The notes: a model not told the origin generated them from the sequence alone. A stretch of DNA of 64,000 bases from Aerococcus sanguinicola (GCF_001543145.1 NZ_CP014160.1:62001-126000), one strand, 5' to 3'; shown: positions 36,311-45,663, counted from the first letter of the stretch. Numbers and translations are program-made.

Positions 36311-37951
36311 ATGCCTATTGATGTTGAATCTCTATATAACCGCCGTAACGATAGCCCCTTCAATCGGACACTTGTTGGCGACCTCTTAGAAAATCTCGGC
36401 CATAACCGTCCCGATGACACCGCCCTCGTCGCTGGACCGGGCGCCTATAGTCTCCCCGACCACCGAGCGTTGAACTATGGGACTTATAATCGCAAGGCTA
36501 ACCAATTTGCCCAGGGGCTCGACCAGCTCGGCCTTAAACGAGCCAGTCGTATTCTCTTTATCTGTGAAAATTCGACGGAGGCCCTGATTGCTAAGTTTGG
36601 AACGGCCAAAGCCGGCATGGTCTCGGTACCCGCTAATCCCAACTTCTCAGAGGATGTCATGGCCTATGTGATTGACCTGACCCAGCCCTCTGTCCTCGTC
36701 ATCGATGCCGAATTTATCCATAAATTCGATAAGCTACTAGCGGACTGCAGCTTCCAAGTTAAGCTCGCCATCCCAATCGGTGGACAAGTCGCCGCTTCCT
36801 ACCAGGACTTTAACGCTTATTTAGCCGACCAGCCCAGCCAGCAACCGGACCGCTACCCCCTCCATGGCGATGACATTTGGGAGATCCTCTTTACTTCAGG
36901 AACGACCTCCTGGCCCAAGGGCGTCATGATTAGCCACCATTACAGCTACCATGCGGCCTCTATCTACGGCATGCACATGAGCCGAGGCGTGGACCAAATC
37001 CACCACTACCGCGTGGCCTCCTTCCTCCCCCTCATCTACCACTGTGCCGACCTCACCCTGGCTATTTCCGCCATGCTCTATGGCGGCACTTTAATTTTTG
37101 GACGCCGGCAACACGCTCAAGAAATGGCCCAAGTCCTGGCCCAGAGCCAGGCCACGGCGCTCTGGACGGGGCGGATTGATATCATGGAAGCAGTCTTTGC
37201 GGCAGCTGACCAAGAAGACCTAGACCTGACGAGCCTTAGCTGTCTGCTCTACGCCTATTCTCACTTAGAGACTGAACTTTATCAAAAGATCCAAGCCCAC
37301 TGCTCGCCCCAGGTCCAAGTCATCAATTCTTTCTCCCAGACCGAAGTTCTTGCCGGCTTTAGGCTCTACCATGCAGGCAATGAAGCCCTCTTAGCCGACC
37401 ATCCAGGCGAGAATGTGATTGGGACGGCCGATGCCCGGCTCCAACAAAAACTGGTCAGCCCAGACCAAGCGACGACTGGCGAGGTCGCCTACCGGTCTCC
37501 AGCAGCCTTTTCGGGTTACTATCGCAATCCCAAAGCTACAGAAGAAGCTATCCAGGATGACTGGTTCTGTTCCGGTGACCTGCTAAAGCTAGAAGCAGCT
37601 GACCGAGCCATCATGGTCGACCGGAAGAAGGATGTGATTAAGACGGGCGGCGAGAACGTCTCCTCTGCTCGTGTAGAAACTATCCTCCTCCGCCATCCTG
37701 AGATCAAACAAGCCGCCGTGGTGGGAATGCCTGATTCTTATTGGGGTGAAGCTGTCACGGCCGTGGTCGCTTCCGACACACTCAGCCCAGCCGATGAGAA
37801 GCGCTTGATTGGTTTTTGCCACGACCAGCTGGCTGGCTTTGAATGCCCCAAACGCATTTATTTTAAGCCCCACTTAGACGAATCGATCGGGGGTAAAGTT
37901 AAAAAAGCCTCCCTCAAATCTTGGATAAGGAGTAAAGAAAATGAAGAATAA
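36311..37951 (+). CDS. AMP-forming acyl-CoA ligase (FadD-like)
   Basis: A 546-residue ANL-family adenylating enzyme expected to activate a carboxylic acid, probably a fatty acid, to its CoA thioester. The P-loop reads 'LFTSGTTSWPKGVM' (about 195), with Ser in place of the usual Gly after GTT; later motifs 'YSHLETELY', 'INSFSQTEVL' (about 345), 'DDWFCSGDLLKLEAADRAIMVDRKKDVIKTGGENVSSARVE' region (about 415-455) and 'GGKVKKASLK' with the A10 Lys near the C-terminus are present. ATG 36311 is preferred (AGAAAGGAAAAG upstream). The end overlaps the next gene by 11 nt, so it heads a four-gene operon. Confidence 0.85.
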   Translation: MPIDVESLYNRRNDSPFNRTLVGDLLENLGHNRPDDTALVAGPGAYSLPDHRALNYGTYNRKANQFAQGLDQLGLKRASRILFICENSTEALIAKFGTAKAGMVSVPANPNFSEDVMAYVIDLTQPSVLVIDAEFIHKFDKLLADCSFQVKLAIPIGGQVAASYQDFNAYLADQPSQQPDRYPLHGDDIWEILFTSGTTSWPKGVMISHHYSYHAASIYGMHMSRGVDQIHHYRVASFLPLIYHCADLTLAISAMLYGGTLIFGRRQHAQEMAQVLAQSQATALWTGRIDIMEAVFAAADQEDLDLTSLSCLLYAYSHLETELYQKIQAHCSPQVQVINSFSQTEVLAGFRLYHAGNEALLADHPGENVIGTADARLQQKLVSPDQATTGEVAYRSPAAFSGYYRNPKATEEAIQDDWFCSGDLLKLEAADRAIMVDRKKDVIKTGGENVSSARVETILLRHPEIKQAAVVGMPDSYWGEAVTAVVASDTLSPADEKRLIGFCHDQLAGFECPKRIYFKPHLDESIGGKVKKASLKSWIRSKENEE

Positions 37952-40184
37952 AATTACCATTATCGGTAGCGGCTTTATGGGCAAGCAAATTGCTGCCTCC
38001 TTCGCCAATGCCGGCCTCGCAGTCTGTCTGGTCAAGTATGGCAAGGCGAGCGAGGAGGACATGGCCCAGATCCAGACCACCTGCCAAAAATTAATCCACC
38101 ATAAGGAAGACAATGGAGCTCTCAGCGTCATTAGCTATCAAGACTACCGCCAAGAAGGACAGGATAGCGGCCTAGTGATCGAATCCATTATTGAAGACCT
38201 AGGAGCAAAGAAAGCCTTATTGGCAGACCTGAGCCAGTTTATCGGTCCTGAAGTGATCTTAGCCAGCAATACTTCCAGCCTGTCCATCCAGGCCCTTTCG
38301 GCAGACTTAGACGCCAGTGTCCAAGAGCGCTTTCTCGGCCTCCATTTCTTCGCCCCGGTGACCAGCAATCCCCTGGTGGAAATCGTTCCCCACTCCGACT
38401 TTCCCAAAGACAAGCTACAGAAGCTCTGCCAATGGCTCAGTGACCGGGTGGGCAAAAAATATATTATCGCCCAGGATGTCACAGGCTTTGTCGCCAATCG
38501 GATCGCCTTCTACAGCAACTATGACATCATGTACCGGGCAGAAACTGAAGACTGGCTGCCTAGTCAGACCGATGCCCTGTCCGGTAAGTACCTGGGCCGG
38601 ACCAAGATGGGCCCCTACCGGCTGGTCGACTATACAGGCTTGGACCTTTTCGAACAGGCCCTGGCCAACTACCAGGAGGATCCGACCTGCCAGGACTTCT
38701 TCCCTCCCCGCTCAGCCCATCGCCCTCTCCTAGAAGCCGGCTACTATGGGGATAAGGTCGGCCAAGGCTACTACAAAAAAGACCAGGGCAAACGTTACCA
38801 CTATAACTTCCAAATGCAAGCCTACGAAGCCACCAGCTTCCCCCGCTTTGACATTATGGATGACTTAGACCAGCTAGACACTAGGGACCGTTTCCAAGCT
38901 ATCCTAGATGTTGAAGATCCCTATGGCCAATTTATGGCCCAGAGCCTGGTCAACCTGCTCGCCTTTGCCGCTCAAAATGTAGGTATCGCCTGCCAGGACT
39001 ACCGGGATATTGACCGGGCTATGGTTTGGGGCTACCAATGGACATACGGCCCCTTCCAGATCTGGGACTTGATCGGCTTTGACCGGGTGAAGGACCTTCT
39101 AGCCAAGCGCCAGGACACGCTACCTGACTGGCTGGAAAACTTCCAAGGCCCCTTCTATCCCGATAGTCACTGCCTGGCCCGCCACCAGTCCTTGGCAGCT
39201 TATGACAAAGACCTGATCCTCGACCTGGGGGCGGATTATAGGCTCTACCAGGGGCCCAATCAGACTTTGGTCTTTAGCCTTGAAGCCAAGAACAGCGTCA
39301 TTAATTTAGATTTGTTAAAGGGCTTGGACCAAGCCCTGGACCGCCTGGAAGACTCACCGGCTATTGGTCTGGTTATTTACAGTCCCCAGGAGCATTTTTC
39401 TCGAGGCTATGATGTCAAGGCCTTTGAAGCCAGCATTGCCCAGGACCGCGTCGTTGAAGATTGCCAGATTTCTTTTGATCTCGGCCATCGCATTATACAG
39501 CGGATGAAATATAGTCAGAAGCCGATCGCTGTGGCCTGCCGGGGCTACTGCCTGGGTGGGGGAGCCGAACTTGCCCTCCACTCCAGCCGGATTTTTGTCA
39601 GCCCCCAAGTTAAGATGGGCCTGCCTGAAGCCAACTTAGGCCTCATTCCTGGAGCAGGGGGCCTGGTCGAGCTAGCGGAACGCATTTATACAGCAGATAT
39701 GACCCGGATGGAGCGCAAGAACCGCCTGCTCGCTTGTTTCGAAACAGTCGCCTATGGGAAGATTTCGGCTCACGCTAAAGAAGCCCGAGAGCTAGGCTAT
39801 CTCACCAAGGAAGATGTCGTTGTGCCCAACGAAGACTACCTCCTCGAAGCCGCTATCGACTGGCTCACTTACCAGGGCCGCTACCAGAGCTTCCGCCCTC
39901 AATTTCCACAATCTTATCCTGTTTTGGGCAAGGAATTCATGGCCCTGGTCATGGGGACCACCCAGAATTGGCGGCAAGGTCTCTTTATTAGCGACCATGA
40001 CAAGTCCCTAGCCGATGCTATTGGTCAGGTCTTAGCTGGTGGAGAGCTCGCCATGGAGATCCAAGTCTCCCGCGAGGACTTATTAGAAGTCGAAAAGACC
40101 GTCTTTACCCAGCTGTTAACTAGCCAAAAGACCCAGGACCGTATCCAACATTTTGTCAAGCACAAGACCATCTTGCGTAATTAG
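37941..40184 (+). CDS. Bifunctional 3-hydroxyacyl-CoA dehydrogenase/enoyl-CoA hydratase (FadN-like)
   Basis: A 747-residue fusion in the B. subtilis FadN order: NAD-binding 3HCDH domain first ('ITIIGSGFMGKQIAASFANAGL', residues 4-25; 'LGLHFFAPVTSNPLVEIV', about 135), its C-terminal dimerisation domains (about 185-400), then a crotonase-type hydratase domain ('GYCLGGGAELALHSSRIFVSPQVKMGLPEANLGLIPGAGG', about 535-575). It interconverts trans-enoyl-CoA, 3-hydroxyacyl-CoA and 3-ketoacyl-CoA. Overlaps the ligase gene and precedes a thiolase gene by 12 nt. Beta-oxidation-type genes are uncommon in lactic acid bacteria, so this operon is notable. Confidence 0.9.
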   Translation: MKNKITIIGSGFMGKQIAASFANAGLAVCLVKYGKASEEDMAQIQTTCQKLIHHKEDNGALSVISYQDYRQEGQDSGLVIESIIEDLGAKKALLADLSQFIGPEVILASNTSSLSIQALSADLDASVQERFLGLHFFAPVTSNPLVEIVPHSDFPKDKLQKLCQWLSDRVGKKYIIAQDVTGFVANRIAFYSNYDIMYRAETEDWLPSQTDALSGKYLGRTKMGPYRLVDYTGLDLFEQALANYQEDPTCQDFFPPRSAHRPLLEAGYYGDKVGQGYYKKDQGKRYHYNFQMQAYEATSFPRFDIMDDLDQLDTRDRFQAILDVEDPYGQFMAQSLVNLLAFAAQNVGIACQDYRDIDRAMVWGYQWTYGPFQIWDLIGFDRVKDLLAKRQDTLPDWLENFQGPFYPDSHCLARHQSLAAYDKDLILDLGADYRLYQGPNQTLVFSLEAKNSVINLDLLKGLDQALDRLEDSPAIGLVIYSPQEHFSRGYDVKAFEASIAQDRVVEDCQISFDLGHRIIQRMKYSQKPIAVACRGYCLGGGAELALHSSRIFVSPQVKMGLPEANLGLIPGAGGLVELAERIYTADMTRMERKNRLLACFETVAYGKISAHAKEARELGYLTKEDVVVPNEDYLLEAAIDWLTYQGRYQSFRPQFPQSYPVLGKEFMALVMGTTQNWRQGLFISDHDKSLADAIGQVLAGGELAMEIQVSREDLLEVEKTVFTQLLTSQKTQDRIQHFVKHKTILRN

Positions 40185-40196
40185 AAGGAGGAAACT

Positions 40197-41366
40197 ATGT
40201 CTGAAGCTTATATTGTCGCCTTTGCCCGGTCAGCTGTGGTCAAAGGCAAGCCCACTGGTCAATTTGCCTTTGATCCGGCAGAGGACATTGCTGCCCAAGT
40301 GCTCCAGGGCCTGATCCAGAAATTAGGTCCCCACTTCGATCTCCAGCTGATCGATGACCTGATCGTTGGCTGCTCCATGCCAGAAAACCGCCAAGGGGGA
40401 AACATTGCCCGTAAGCTTGGCCTACGCGCGGGCCTCCCCTTTGAAGTCCCCGCCGAAACCATTAACCGCTTCTGCGCCTCTTCTCTGCAGGCCATCGCCC
40501 ATGCTAGCCAAGCGATCCAGGCCGGCCAGGCGGACTTGATTATCGCGGGTGGCCTAGAATTCCAATCCACCACCCCCTACGCGAGTCTAGAAGCCCACAA
40601 TAACTATGCCCTAGAAAGTCAAGACTGCCATCTGAGCGATTGGATGGGCTTGACAGCTGAACGTGTTGCAGAGGACTATCAGATTAGTCGCGAGGCCCAA
40701 GACCAATTTTCCGTTGACAGCCACCACAAGGCCCACCGTGCCCAGGCTGCTGGCAAGTTTGACGATGAAATTATTCCCGTCAAAGCCCACACAGCCCAGG
40801 CCCATCAGACTCAGCTTGTCCAGGCTGACGATGGCATCCGTCCCGATACCAATCTGGACCAGGTCAGCCGACTCAAGCCGATTTTCAAACGAGGAGGGAC
40901 CGTTACCGCTGCTTCCTCCTCCCAGATTTCCGATGGGGCCAGCTTTTTAGCCCTTGTTTCCAAATCAATGTTAGACCAGCTCCAGCTCAAGCCCCTAGCT
41001 ATCTTTAAGGGCTACCAGGTAGCTGGCGTCGACCCCGCTGTCATGGGCATCGGACCCGTCCCAGCCATCCAAAAATTACTCAACCGCCAAGAGATTAGCA
41101 TGGACCAAGTCGACCTCATCGAACTCAACGAAGCCTTTGCAGCCCAAGCCCTGGCTGTGATCAAGGCCCTCGATTTAGATATCGATAAGGTCAACCCCAA
41201 TGGCGGGGCTATCGCCCTGGGGCATGCCAATGGCGCAACAGGAGCCGTCCTCAGCTGTAAATTGTTAAACGAAATGGCGAGACAGTCTGAGTCCCGCTAC
41301 GGCCTCGTCTCCATGTGCATCGGAGGGGGCATGGGGGCTGCAGCTCTCTTTGAATCTTTATATTAG
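40197..41366 (+). CDS. Acetyl-CoA acyltransferase (thiolase, FadA-like)
   Basis: A 389-residue thiolase. Catalytic residues: Cys in 'INRFCASSLQAIAHASQAI' (about 92), His in 'NPNGGAIALGHANGATGA' (about 345) and Cys in 'GLVSMCIGGGMGAAALFE' (about 377); 'EAFAAQALAVIKAL' and 'NRQEISMDQVDLIELNEAF' are typical. It either cleaves 3-ketoacyl-CoA with CoA or condenses acyl-CoA with acetyl-CoA. Strong AAGGAGGAAA upstream, 12 nt after the FadN-like gene. Confidence 0.93.
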   Translation: MSEAYIVAFARSAVVKGKPTGQFAFDPAEDIAAQVLQGLIQKLGPHFDLQLIDDLIVGCSMPENRQGGNIARKLGLRAGLPFEVPAETINRFCASSLQAIAHASQAIQAGQADLIIAGGLEFQSTTPYASLEAHNNYALESQDCHLSDWMGLTAERVAEDYQISREAQDQFSVDSHHKAHRAQAAGKFDDEIIPVKAHTAQAHQTQLVQADDGIRPDTNLDQVSRLKPIFKRGGTVTAASSSQISDGASFLALVSKSMLDQLQLKPLAIFKGYQVAGVDPAVMGIGPVPAIQKLLNRQEISMDQVDLIELNEAFAAQALAVIKALDLDIDKVNPNGGAIALGHANGATGAVLSCKLLNEMARQSESRYGLVSMCIGGGMGAAALFESLY

Positions 41367-41378
41367 GAAGGTGATTGC

Positions 41379-42308
41379 ATGACATTTTTTCAAGAAATAG
41401 GTGTCAATTATCCGATTATTCAAGGGGCTATGGCCCGCATTTCCAAGTCTCAATTAGTGGCAGCCGTGAGCCAAGCGGGTGGCCTCGGTATCTTATCCAG
41501 TTACGGTCTATCGGCAGATGAGCTAAAAACTTCCTTGGATGAAATCCGCCAGCAGACCGACCGGCCCTTCGGTGTCAATCTCATGCTCCAGCAGGATAAT
41601 ATTTCGGACCTCCTCCCCATCCTCTACCAAGAGGATATTGCGGTCGTCACAACAGGAGCAGGGACGCCCAAGGCCTTTGCGGAAGACTTGCGCGCTTCAG
41701 GAACCCGGCTTGTTCCCGTCATTGCCTCGGTTAAGCACGCTCAAAAAATGGGTAAGCTGGGCGTCGATGCCCTCATTGTTGAAGGCCGAGAAGCCGGTGG
41801 TCATATCGGACAGAGCTCGACTCTGCCCTTACTTCAAGCGGTTCGCCAAGTGACCCAAGTCCCCCTCATTGCTGCAGGAGGCTTTGCGACTGGGGCCAGC
41901 CTTCTTGCGGCCCAGGCCCTGGGTGCATGCGGCATCCAAATGGGAACTCGCTTCCTAGCCTCTGAAGAATGTCCCATACCAGATGCTTATAAGGCTGCTA
42001 TTCTAGCGGCTGACGACCAGGGCACGATTGTCACGGGGCAAAGCTGGGGACAAGCTGTCCGTAGCCTCAAAACGCCCTTCCTAGAAGATATCCTAGCGGC
42101 GGAACTCAAGGGTCAAGACCCCGCCAAGATCCAAGCTGCTCTCAAGCAGTCCTATCAAAAGACGCTCAATGACGACAGCTTCGACCAAGGCAGTCCCATG
42201 GCTGGGGAAAGTGCCGGCGCCATCCATGATATCCGCCCCGTTCAAGAAATTATCGACCAAATCATAGAAGAAGCTCAAACAGCCCGCCAGCAGCTCTGTC
42301 AAGACTAG
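41379..42308 (+). CDS. FabK/nitronate-monooxygenase-like FMN oxidoreductase
   Basis: A 309-residue TIM-barrel flavoprotein. 'YPIIQGAMARISKSQLVAAVSQAGGLGIL' at the N-terminus, 'GVNLMLQQDNISDLLPIL', 'VVTTGAGTPKAF' (about 90), 'EGREAGGHIGQSSTLPLL' (about 130), 'IAAGGFATGASLLAAQALGACGIQMGTRFLA' (about 165-195) follow enoyl-ACP reductase II (FabK) closely; nitronate monooxygenases share the fold. As last gene of the ligase-FadN-FadA operon it occupies the place where an acyl-CoA dehydrogenase would be expected, so it may act on enoyl-CoA; this is inference. Terminator follows at 42326. Confidence 0.8.
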   Translation: MTFFQEIGVNYPIIQGAMARISKSQLVAAVSQAGGLGILSSYGLSADELKTSLDEIRQQTDRPFGVNLMLQQDNISDLLPILYQEDIAVVTTGAGTPKAFAEDLRASGTRLVPVIASVKHAQKMGKLGVDALIVEGREAGGHIGQSSTLPLLQAVRQVTQVPLIAAGGFATGASLLAAQALGACGIQMGTRFLASEECPIPDAYKAAILAADDQGTIVTGQSWGQAVRSLKTPFLEDILAAELKGQDPAKIQAALKQSYQKTLNDDSFDQGSPMAGESAGAIHDIRPVQEIIDQIIEEAQTARQQLCQD

Positions 42309-42325
42309 ACAAATAACAGCAAAAA

Positions 42326-42370
42326 GCCTCCCAGTCAGTTCACACATCAAACTTGACTGGGAGGTTTTTC
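42326..42370. terminator. Terminator after the acyl-CoA operon
   Basis: CCTCCCAGTCAGTT pairs with AACTTGACTGGGAGG, followed by TTTTT; A run on the other side, so it can also serve the convergent ArsC/Spx-like gene. Confidence 0.85.
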
Positions 42371-42392
42371 TTTCCTGGTTCTATTATTTTAT

Positions 42393-42755
42393 TTACTGGT
42401 CCAACCATTGAGCAAGAGCTTGCTCACGGCTACCCACTGAAACATGGTCTCCATCACTTAAGAAGGGGCGCTTGATTAACATGCCATCTTCGGCCAGGGT
42501 CGTCACGATATCTTCCTTAGACATATCAGGTATTTTATCCTTAAGCCCCGACTGGCGGTAGGCTTGGCCTGAGCTGTTAAAGAGTTTTTTGACATCGGGC
42601 CAGACTTGGTCGACCGCCGCTCGGATGAGTTCGGCTTGGGGTGGCGTCTGGCGGATATCGATCCAATTAATATCGTAGCCAGCTGCTTCTAATTGCTTGC
42701 TGACTTTTTGGCAGGTACTACACTTCTTCAGTCCGTATAAATCTAAAGCGTTCAA
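42393..42755 (-). CDS. ArsC/Spx family thioredoxin-fold protein
   Basis: A 120-residue protein of the ArsC/Spx family. The redox motif is 'KKCSTCQKVSKQL' (CxxC, residues 11-14 region), followed by 'LFNSSGQAYRQSGLKDK' (about 65) and 'DGMLIKRPFLSDGD' (about 92), conserved in YffB/MgsR-like members. It could be a Spx-type regulator that binds RNA polymerase or a glutathione/thioredoxin-linked reductase; the basic surface of true Spx cannot be judged here. Its 5' end overlaps the rodA 3' end by 38 nt, so it is cotranscribed with rodA. Confidence 0.8.
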   Translation of the reverse strand: MNALDLYGLKKCSTCQKVSKQLEAAGYDINWIDIRQTPPQAELIRAAVDQVWPDVKKLFNSSGQAYRQSGLKDKIPDMSKEDIVTTLAEDGMLIKRPFLSDGDHVSVGSREQALAQWLDQ

Positions 42756-44022
42756 GATTGGCCTCCTTTGTTAATTTGCGTGCCAGCCGAATGACAAGAT
42801 TCTGCTGGTGGTCTTTTTCTGTTTGACGTTCATTGTAGCGAATCGAGGCAACCAGGCCCACACACATCATATTGGTAATCAGGGCCGAGCCCCCTTGGGA
42901 TATGAAGGGCAAGGGAATCCCTGTCAGCGGTAAGAGCCCTATCGTCATCCCGATATTTTCGATAATGTGGAAGGCGAAGAGGGTGACAATCCCTGCTACC
43001 ATGGCCACATAGAAGCTATCATTTGTCTTAAAGGCAGCAGAGATCATGCAATAGATCAAGATAAAGTAGAGCAGGATCAAGAGTGAACTACCGATAAAGC
43101 CAAAGTTCTCAGCAATAGAAGAAAAGATCATATCAGATTCTCGTACCGGTACATAGACTTCAAAATTACCTAGGCCCTTACCGAACATCTTCCCTGATCC
43201 AACAGCCTTGATCGACTGACTGAGCTGGTAGGATTCAGAAGCCGTATTCTCAAAGGGCGCGAGCCAGGAATCAATCCGGGAGAATTGGTAATCCTGGAAG
43301 CCTAAATTCAAGAGCAGGTCCCTATCGTAAACCACTAAAAAGAGTAAGATCAAGAAGAGAAGCGTAATGACCAGGAAGGTTGGCAAGATAATATGCCAGG
43401 AAATCCCGGATACAAAAATAATGCCGACTAAAATCATCATAAAGACGAGCATGGTCCCGAAGTCATTCTGCAAGACCACTAGGAGCATAGGCGGCAGAGA
43501 CCAAGCGAAGAGTTTTAAAAGAAAGCGCCAGTCTAAGCCTACCTGGTCGCGGACCGCCATCTCATCATAGCCGATCCGGTTACAATCCCGGGTATAATCA
43601 TCCACCAAGCGCCCCATCATTATAATGTAGAAGAGTTTCATCAATTCGGAGGGCTGGAAGGTCAATCCCCCAATCGAGAACCAGGACCTGGCCCCACTCG
43701 CCTGGGCCAGGCCGCGGTCATAGAAGATCAAGACCAAGATCAGGAGGAAGAGGCCAAAAAAATAAGCCAGGGGCGCTAAACGAAAGAGGGTTTTCCGGTC
43801 TAATTGCATCATCAGATAAACCAAGACCAAACCGACCAAGAACCAAGCCCCATGCATCAGGGTCGGTAGGAGGGAGGCCTCCTCATATTGGAGGTAGGTC
43901 GTCGAAAAGACCGTAATCATGGAATAAACCATGAGGGCCAAAAGAGTTAAAAGCAAAGGAAAATCATAGCGGGTCTGGGTCAGATTTTTGACTCGCTGGT
44001 ACTTGCTTCGTTTCATATCCAT
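42718..44022 (-). CDS. FtsW/RodA/SpoVE family peptidoglycan polymerase (RodA-like)
   Basis: A 434-residue SEDS glycosyltransferase with about ten membrane helices. Signature 'TGIPLPFISQGGSALITNM' lies near residue 370, and 'ASGARSWFSIGGLTFQPSELMKL' near residue 105. These proteins polymerise lipid II glycan together with a class B penicillin-binding protein; RodA acts in side-wall growth and FtsW at the septum. RodA is the closer match by motif, but coccoid Aerococcaceae may use it for peripheral synthesis. Abuts yihY (one-base overlap at 44022). Confidence 0.88.
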   Translation of the reverse strand: MDMKRSKYQRVKNLTQTRYDFPLLLTLLALMVYSMITVFSTTYLQYEEASLLPTLMHGAWFLVGLVLVYLMMQLDRKTLFRLAPLAYFFGLFLLILVLIFYDRGLAQASGARSWFSIGGLTFQPSELMKLFYIIMMGRLVDDYTRDCNRIGYDEMAVRDQVGLDWRFLLKLFAWSLPPMLLVVLQNDFGTMLVFMMILVGIIFVSGISWHIILPTFLVITLLFLILLFLVVYDRDLLLNLGFQDYQFSRIDSWLAPFENTASESYQLSQSIKAVGSGKMFGKGLGNFEVYVPVRESDMIFSSIAENFGFIGSSLLILLYFILIYCMISAAFKTNDSFYVAMVAGIVTLFAFHIIENIGMTIGLLPLTGIPLPFISQGGSALITNMMCVGLVASIRYNERQTEKDHQQNLVIRLARKLTKEANLERFRFIRTEEV

Positions 44023-45008
44023 TATTCATCACCAACTTCACTAAAATAATTATCTTCGAAACGAATCGGCGCGTCCATTCGTTTGAGGTTGCCATAAGCG
44101 ATCTCTTCCTCTTCAGCTGCCTCCCAAGTGCTTGACCGGCGATTAATATAGGCTGGCTGCTCTCTTAAATAATCAGAGAGGTGGTCAAAGCGGTAGTAGA
44201 GAATATTGATCAGAGCCCCTGATACAATCGATATACAGAAGAGGTAGATATAGATCATCAAAACCACAAAGACGCCAATGGTCGAGGAGGTCAAAGATTG
44301 GCCGACAAAATAATCCACATAATAGCTAAATAAAGTACTGATCAAATACATCATCAAAGTCGATACCGAGGCCCCAATCAGCGAATACTTAATATGCCAG
44401 CCGGGCATAGGGACCACTTGGTAGAGGTAGCTATTAAATAAGAAGAGGGCCAGCACCAACCAGAGATCCTGGACCGAGAGCAAGCCGCTAATGATCTGGA
44501 CTAATTGCTCAGGCAGGCTGATATGGGCCTCCAGGAGTTGGAAGAAGGCTTCGCCAAACATATAGAGGAGACTAAAGACAGCCACCACTAAGACCAAGGC
44601 AAAAGCCAGAAAGAAGGAAATCAGTCGGGTAAAGATCATATTATTTTTGTGGTCGATCCCATAAACCCGTTTAAGTACCCGCTGCAAACTCGTAAAACCT
44701 GTCGATCCCGACCAAATAATGGCGATCGAGGACAGAGAAATTACCCCCATATTTACATTGCCCAGGTATTGCTTGAGGACCGGAATAATAAAAGGCGCCA
44801 CTTGGTCAGGCAGGAAATCCGTAATCAGTTGGATCACCTGGCCAGTATCCATGGGAATAATTGGAATCACATTTGCTAGTAAGATGAGCAAAGGGATTAA
44901 GGCGAGTAAGGTATAGTAGGACATTTCTGCAGCACTTCCTCCTACATAAGCATCTTGTACGCTGCGTTGAATGACTGGCAAATACTTCTGCTGGAACTTT
45001 GCAAACAT
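44022..45008 (-). CDS. YihY/BrkB-family inner membrane protein
   Basis: A 328-residue YihY/virulence factor BrkB protein with six predicted membrane helices ('AAEMSYYTLLALIPLLILLANVIP' at about 25-48, 'ISLSSIAIIWSGSTGFTSLQRVLKRVYGI' at about 90, 'STIGVFVVLMIYIYLFCISIVSGALIN' at about 240). Once annotated as ribonuclease BN; that activity belongs to another gene, so function is unknown. Acidic cytoplasmic tail. ATG 45008 is selected over 45035 because GGGAGG lies 8 nt upstream. Overlaps the RodA-like gene by one base. Confidence 0.88.
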   Translation of the reverse strand: MFAKFQQKYLPVIQRSVQDAYVGGSAAEMSYYTLLALIPLLILLANVIPIIPMDTGQVIQLITDFLPDQVAPFIIPVLKQYLGNVNMGVISLSSIAIIWSGSTGFTSLQRVLKRVYGIDHKNNMIFTRLISFFLAFALVLVVAVFSLLYMFGEAFFQLLEAHISLPEQLVQIISGLLSVQDLWLVLALFLFNSYLYQVVPMPGWHIKYSLIGASVSTLMMYLISTLFSYYVDYFVGQSLTSSTIGVFVVLMIYIYLFCISIVSGALINILYYRFDHLSDYLREQPAYINRRSSTWEAAEEEEIAYGNLKRMDAPIRFEDNYFSEVGDE

Positions 45009-45035
45009 CAGCTTGCCTCCCTTTTCATTAATCAT

Positions 45036-45072
45036 ATAAAAAATCCTGCACCTATCGAAGAAGTGCAGGACT
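45036..45072 (-). terminator. Terminator after the small lipoprotein gene
   Basis: Minus strand: TCCTGCAC-ttcttcgatag-GTGCAGGA followed by TTTTTT. Confidence 0.8.
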
Positions 45073-45099
45073 CCGTGTGCAAGTTATATTTTAACACAC

Positions 45100-45663
45100 T
45101 TATGGGGTAACATCATTCCAAGTGTTATTTAAAATATCTTGTTGCAATAACTGGCCTGTATCGGGTTGGTAACGGTAGATAGTTACCAGGTTAGACTGCT
45201 GCATGTTCTCAGGAGCCTGCCGGCGAACTTCTACTTGGAAAGTCCCATCCTCTAAGAGGCTAGGCATGAAGTAATAGTCTTCATTGTTATAGATATTCCC
45301 TGAGGCTTGGTGGATCAGGCTTGAGACCTTGGGCAAGAGGTCCTTGGACGAATCCAAGTTTGATTCTGTATTCGAAGCTAGGGCTTGGTCCTGGCTGGTC
45401 GCTGCCGGCTTGTCCTCAGCACTAGCTGCTTGCAACTTATCTTCTGCTGAGCTCTGGTCTGAGCCTGCTTCCCCCTCTTCAGCACTGGTTGCTGACTCTT
45501 CTTGGTCAGCCGCCTGCTTACTGGATCTTTGCTGACTGATCGTTTGTGAGGAGGCCTTGGCCTGGTCACCAGAGAAGGTCAATGACTGGTCGGAGCGCCC
45601 ACAAGCAAATAAGAAGAAGGTCAGACTGAAGAGGCCTAAGCTAGTCACTAATTTTTTCCACAT
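45100..45663 (-). CDS. Lipoprotein with low-complexity linker
   Basis: A 187-residue secreted lipoprotein: signal peptide 'MWKKLVTSLGLFSLTFFLFACG' with lipobox ending at Cys21. Residues about 25-105 form an Ala/Ser/Gln/Glu-rich, disordered linker; the last 80 residues ('LLPKVSSLIHQASGNIYNNEDYYFMPSLLEDGTFQVEVRRQAPE') look like a small globular domain similar to those in lactobacillal lipoproteins, function unknown. It precedes yihY but a terminator separates them. Confidence 0.75.
   Translation of the reverse strand: MWKKLVTSLGLFSLTFFLFACGRSDQSLTFSGDQAKASSQTISQQRSSKQAADQEESATSAEEGEAGSDQSSAEDKLQAASAEDKPAATSQDQALASNTESNLDSSKDLLPKVSSLIHQASGNIYNNEDYYFMPSLLEDGTFQVEVRRQAPENMQQSNLVTIYRYQPDTGQLLQQDILNNTWNDVTP

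Noticed and set aside
44022..45008. Ribonuclease BN annotation for the YihY protein
   Set aside because: That name is a historical misassignment; the protein is a polytopic membrane protein without nuclease motifs.
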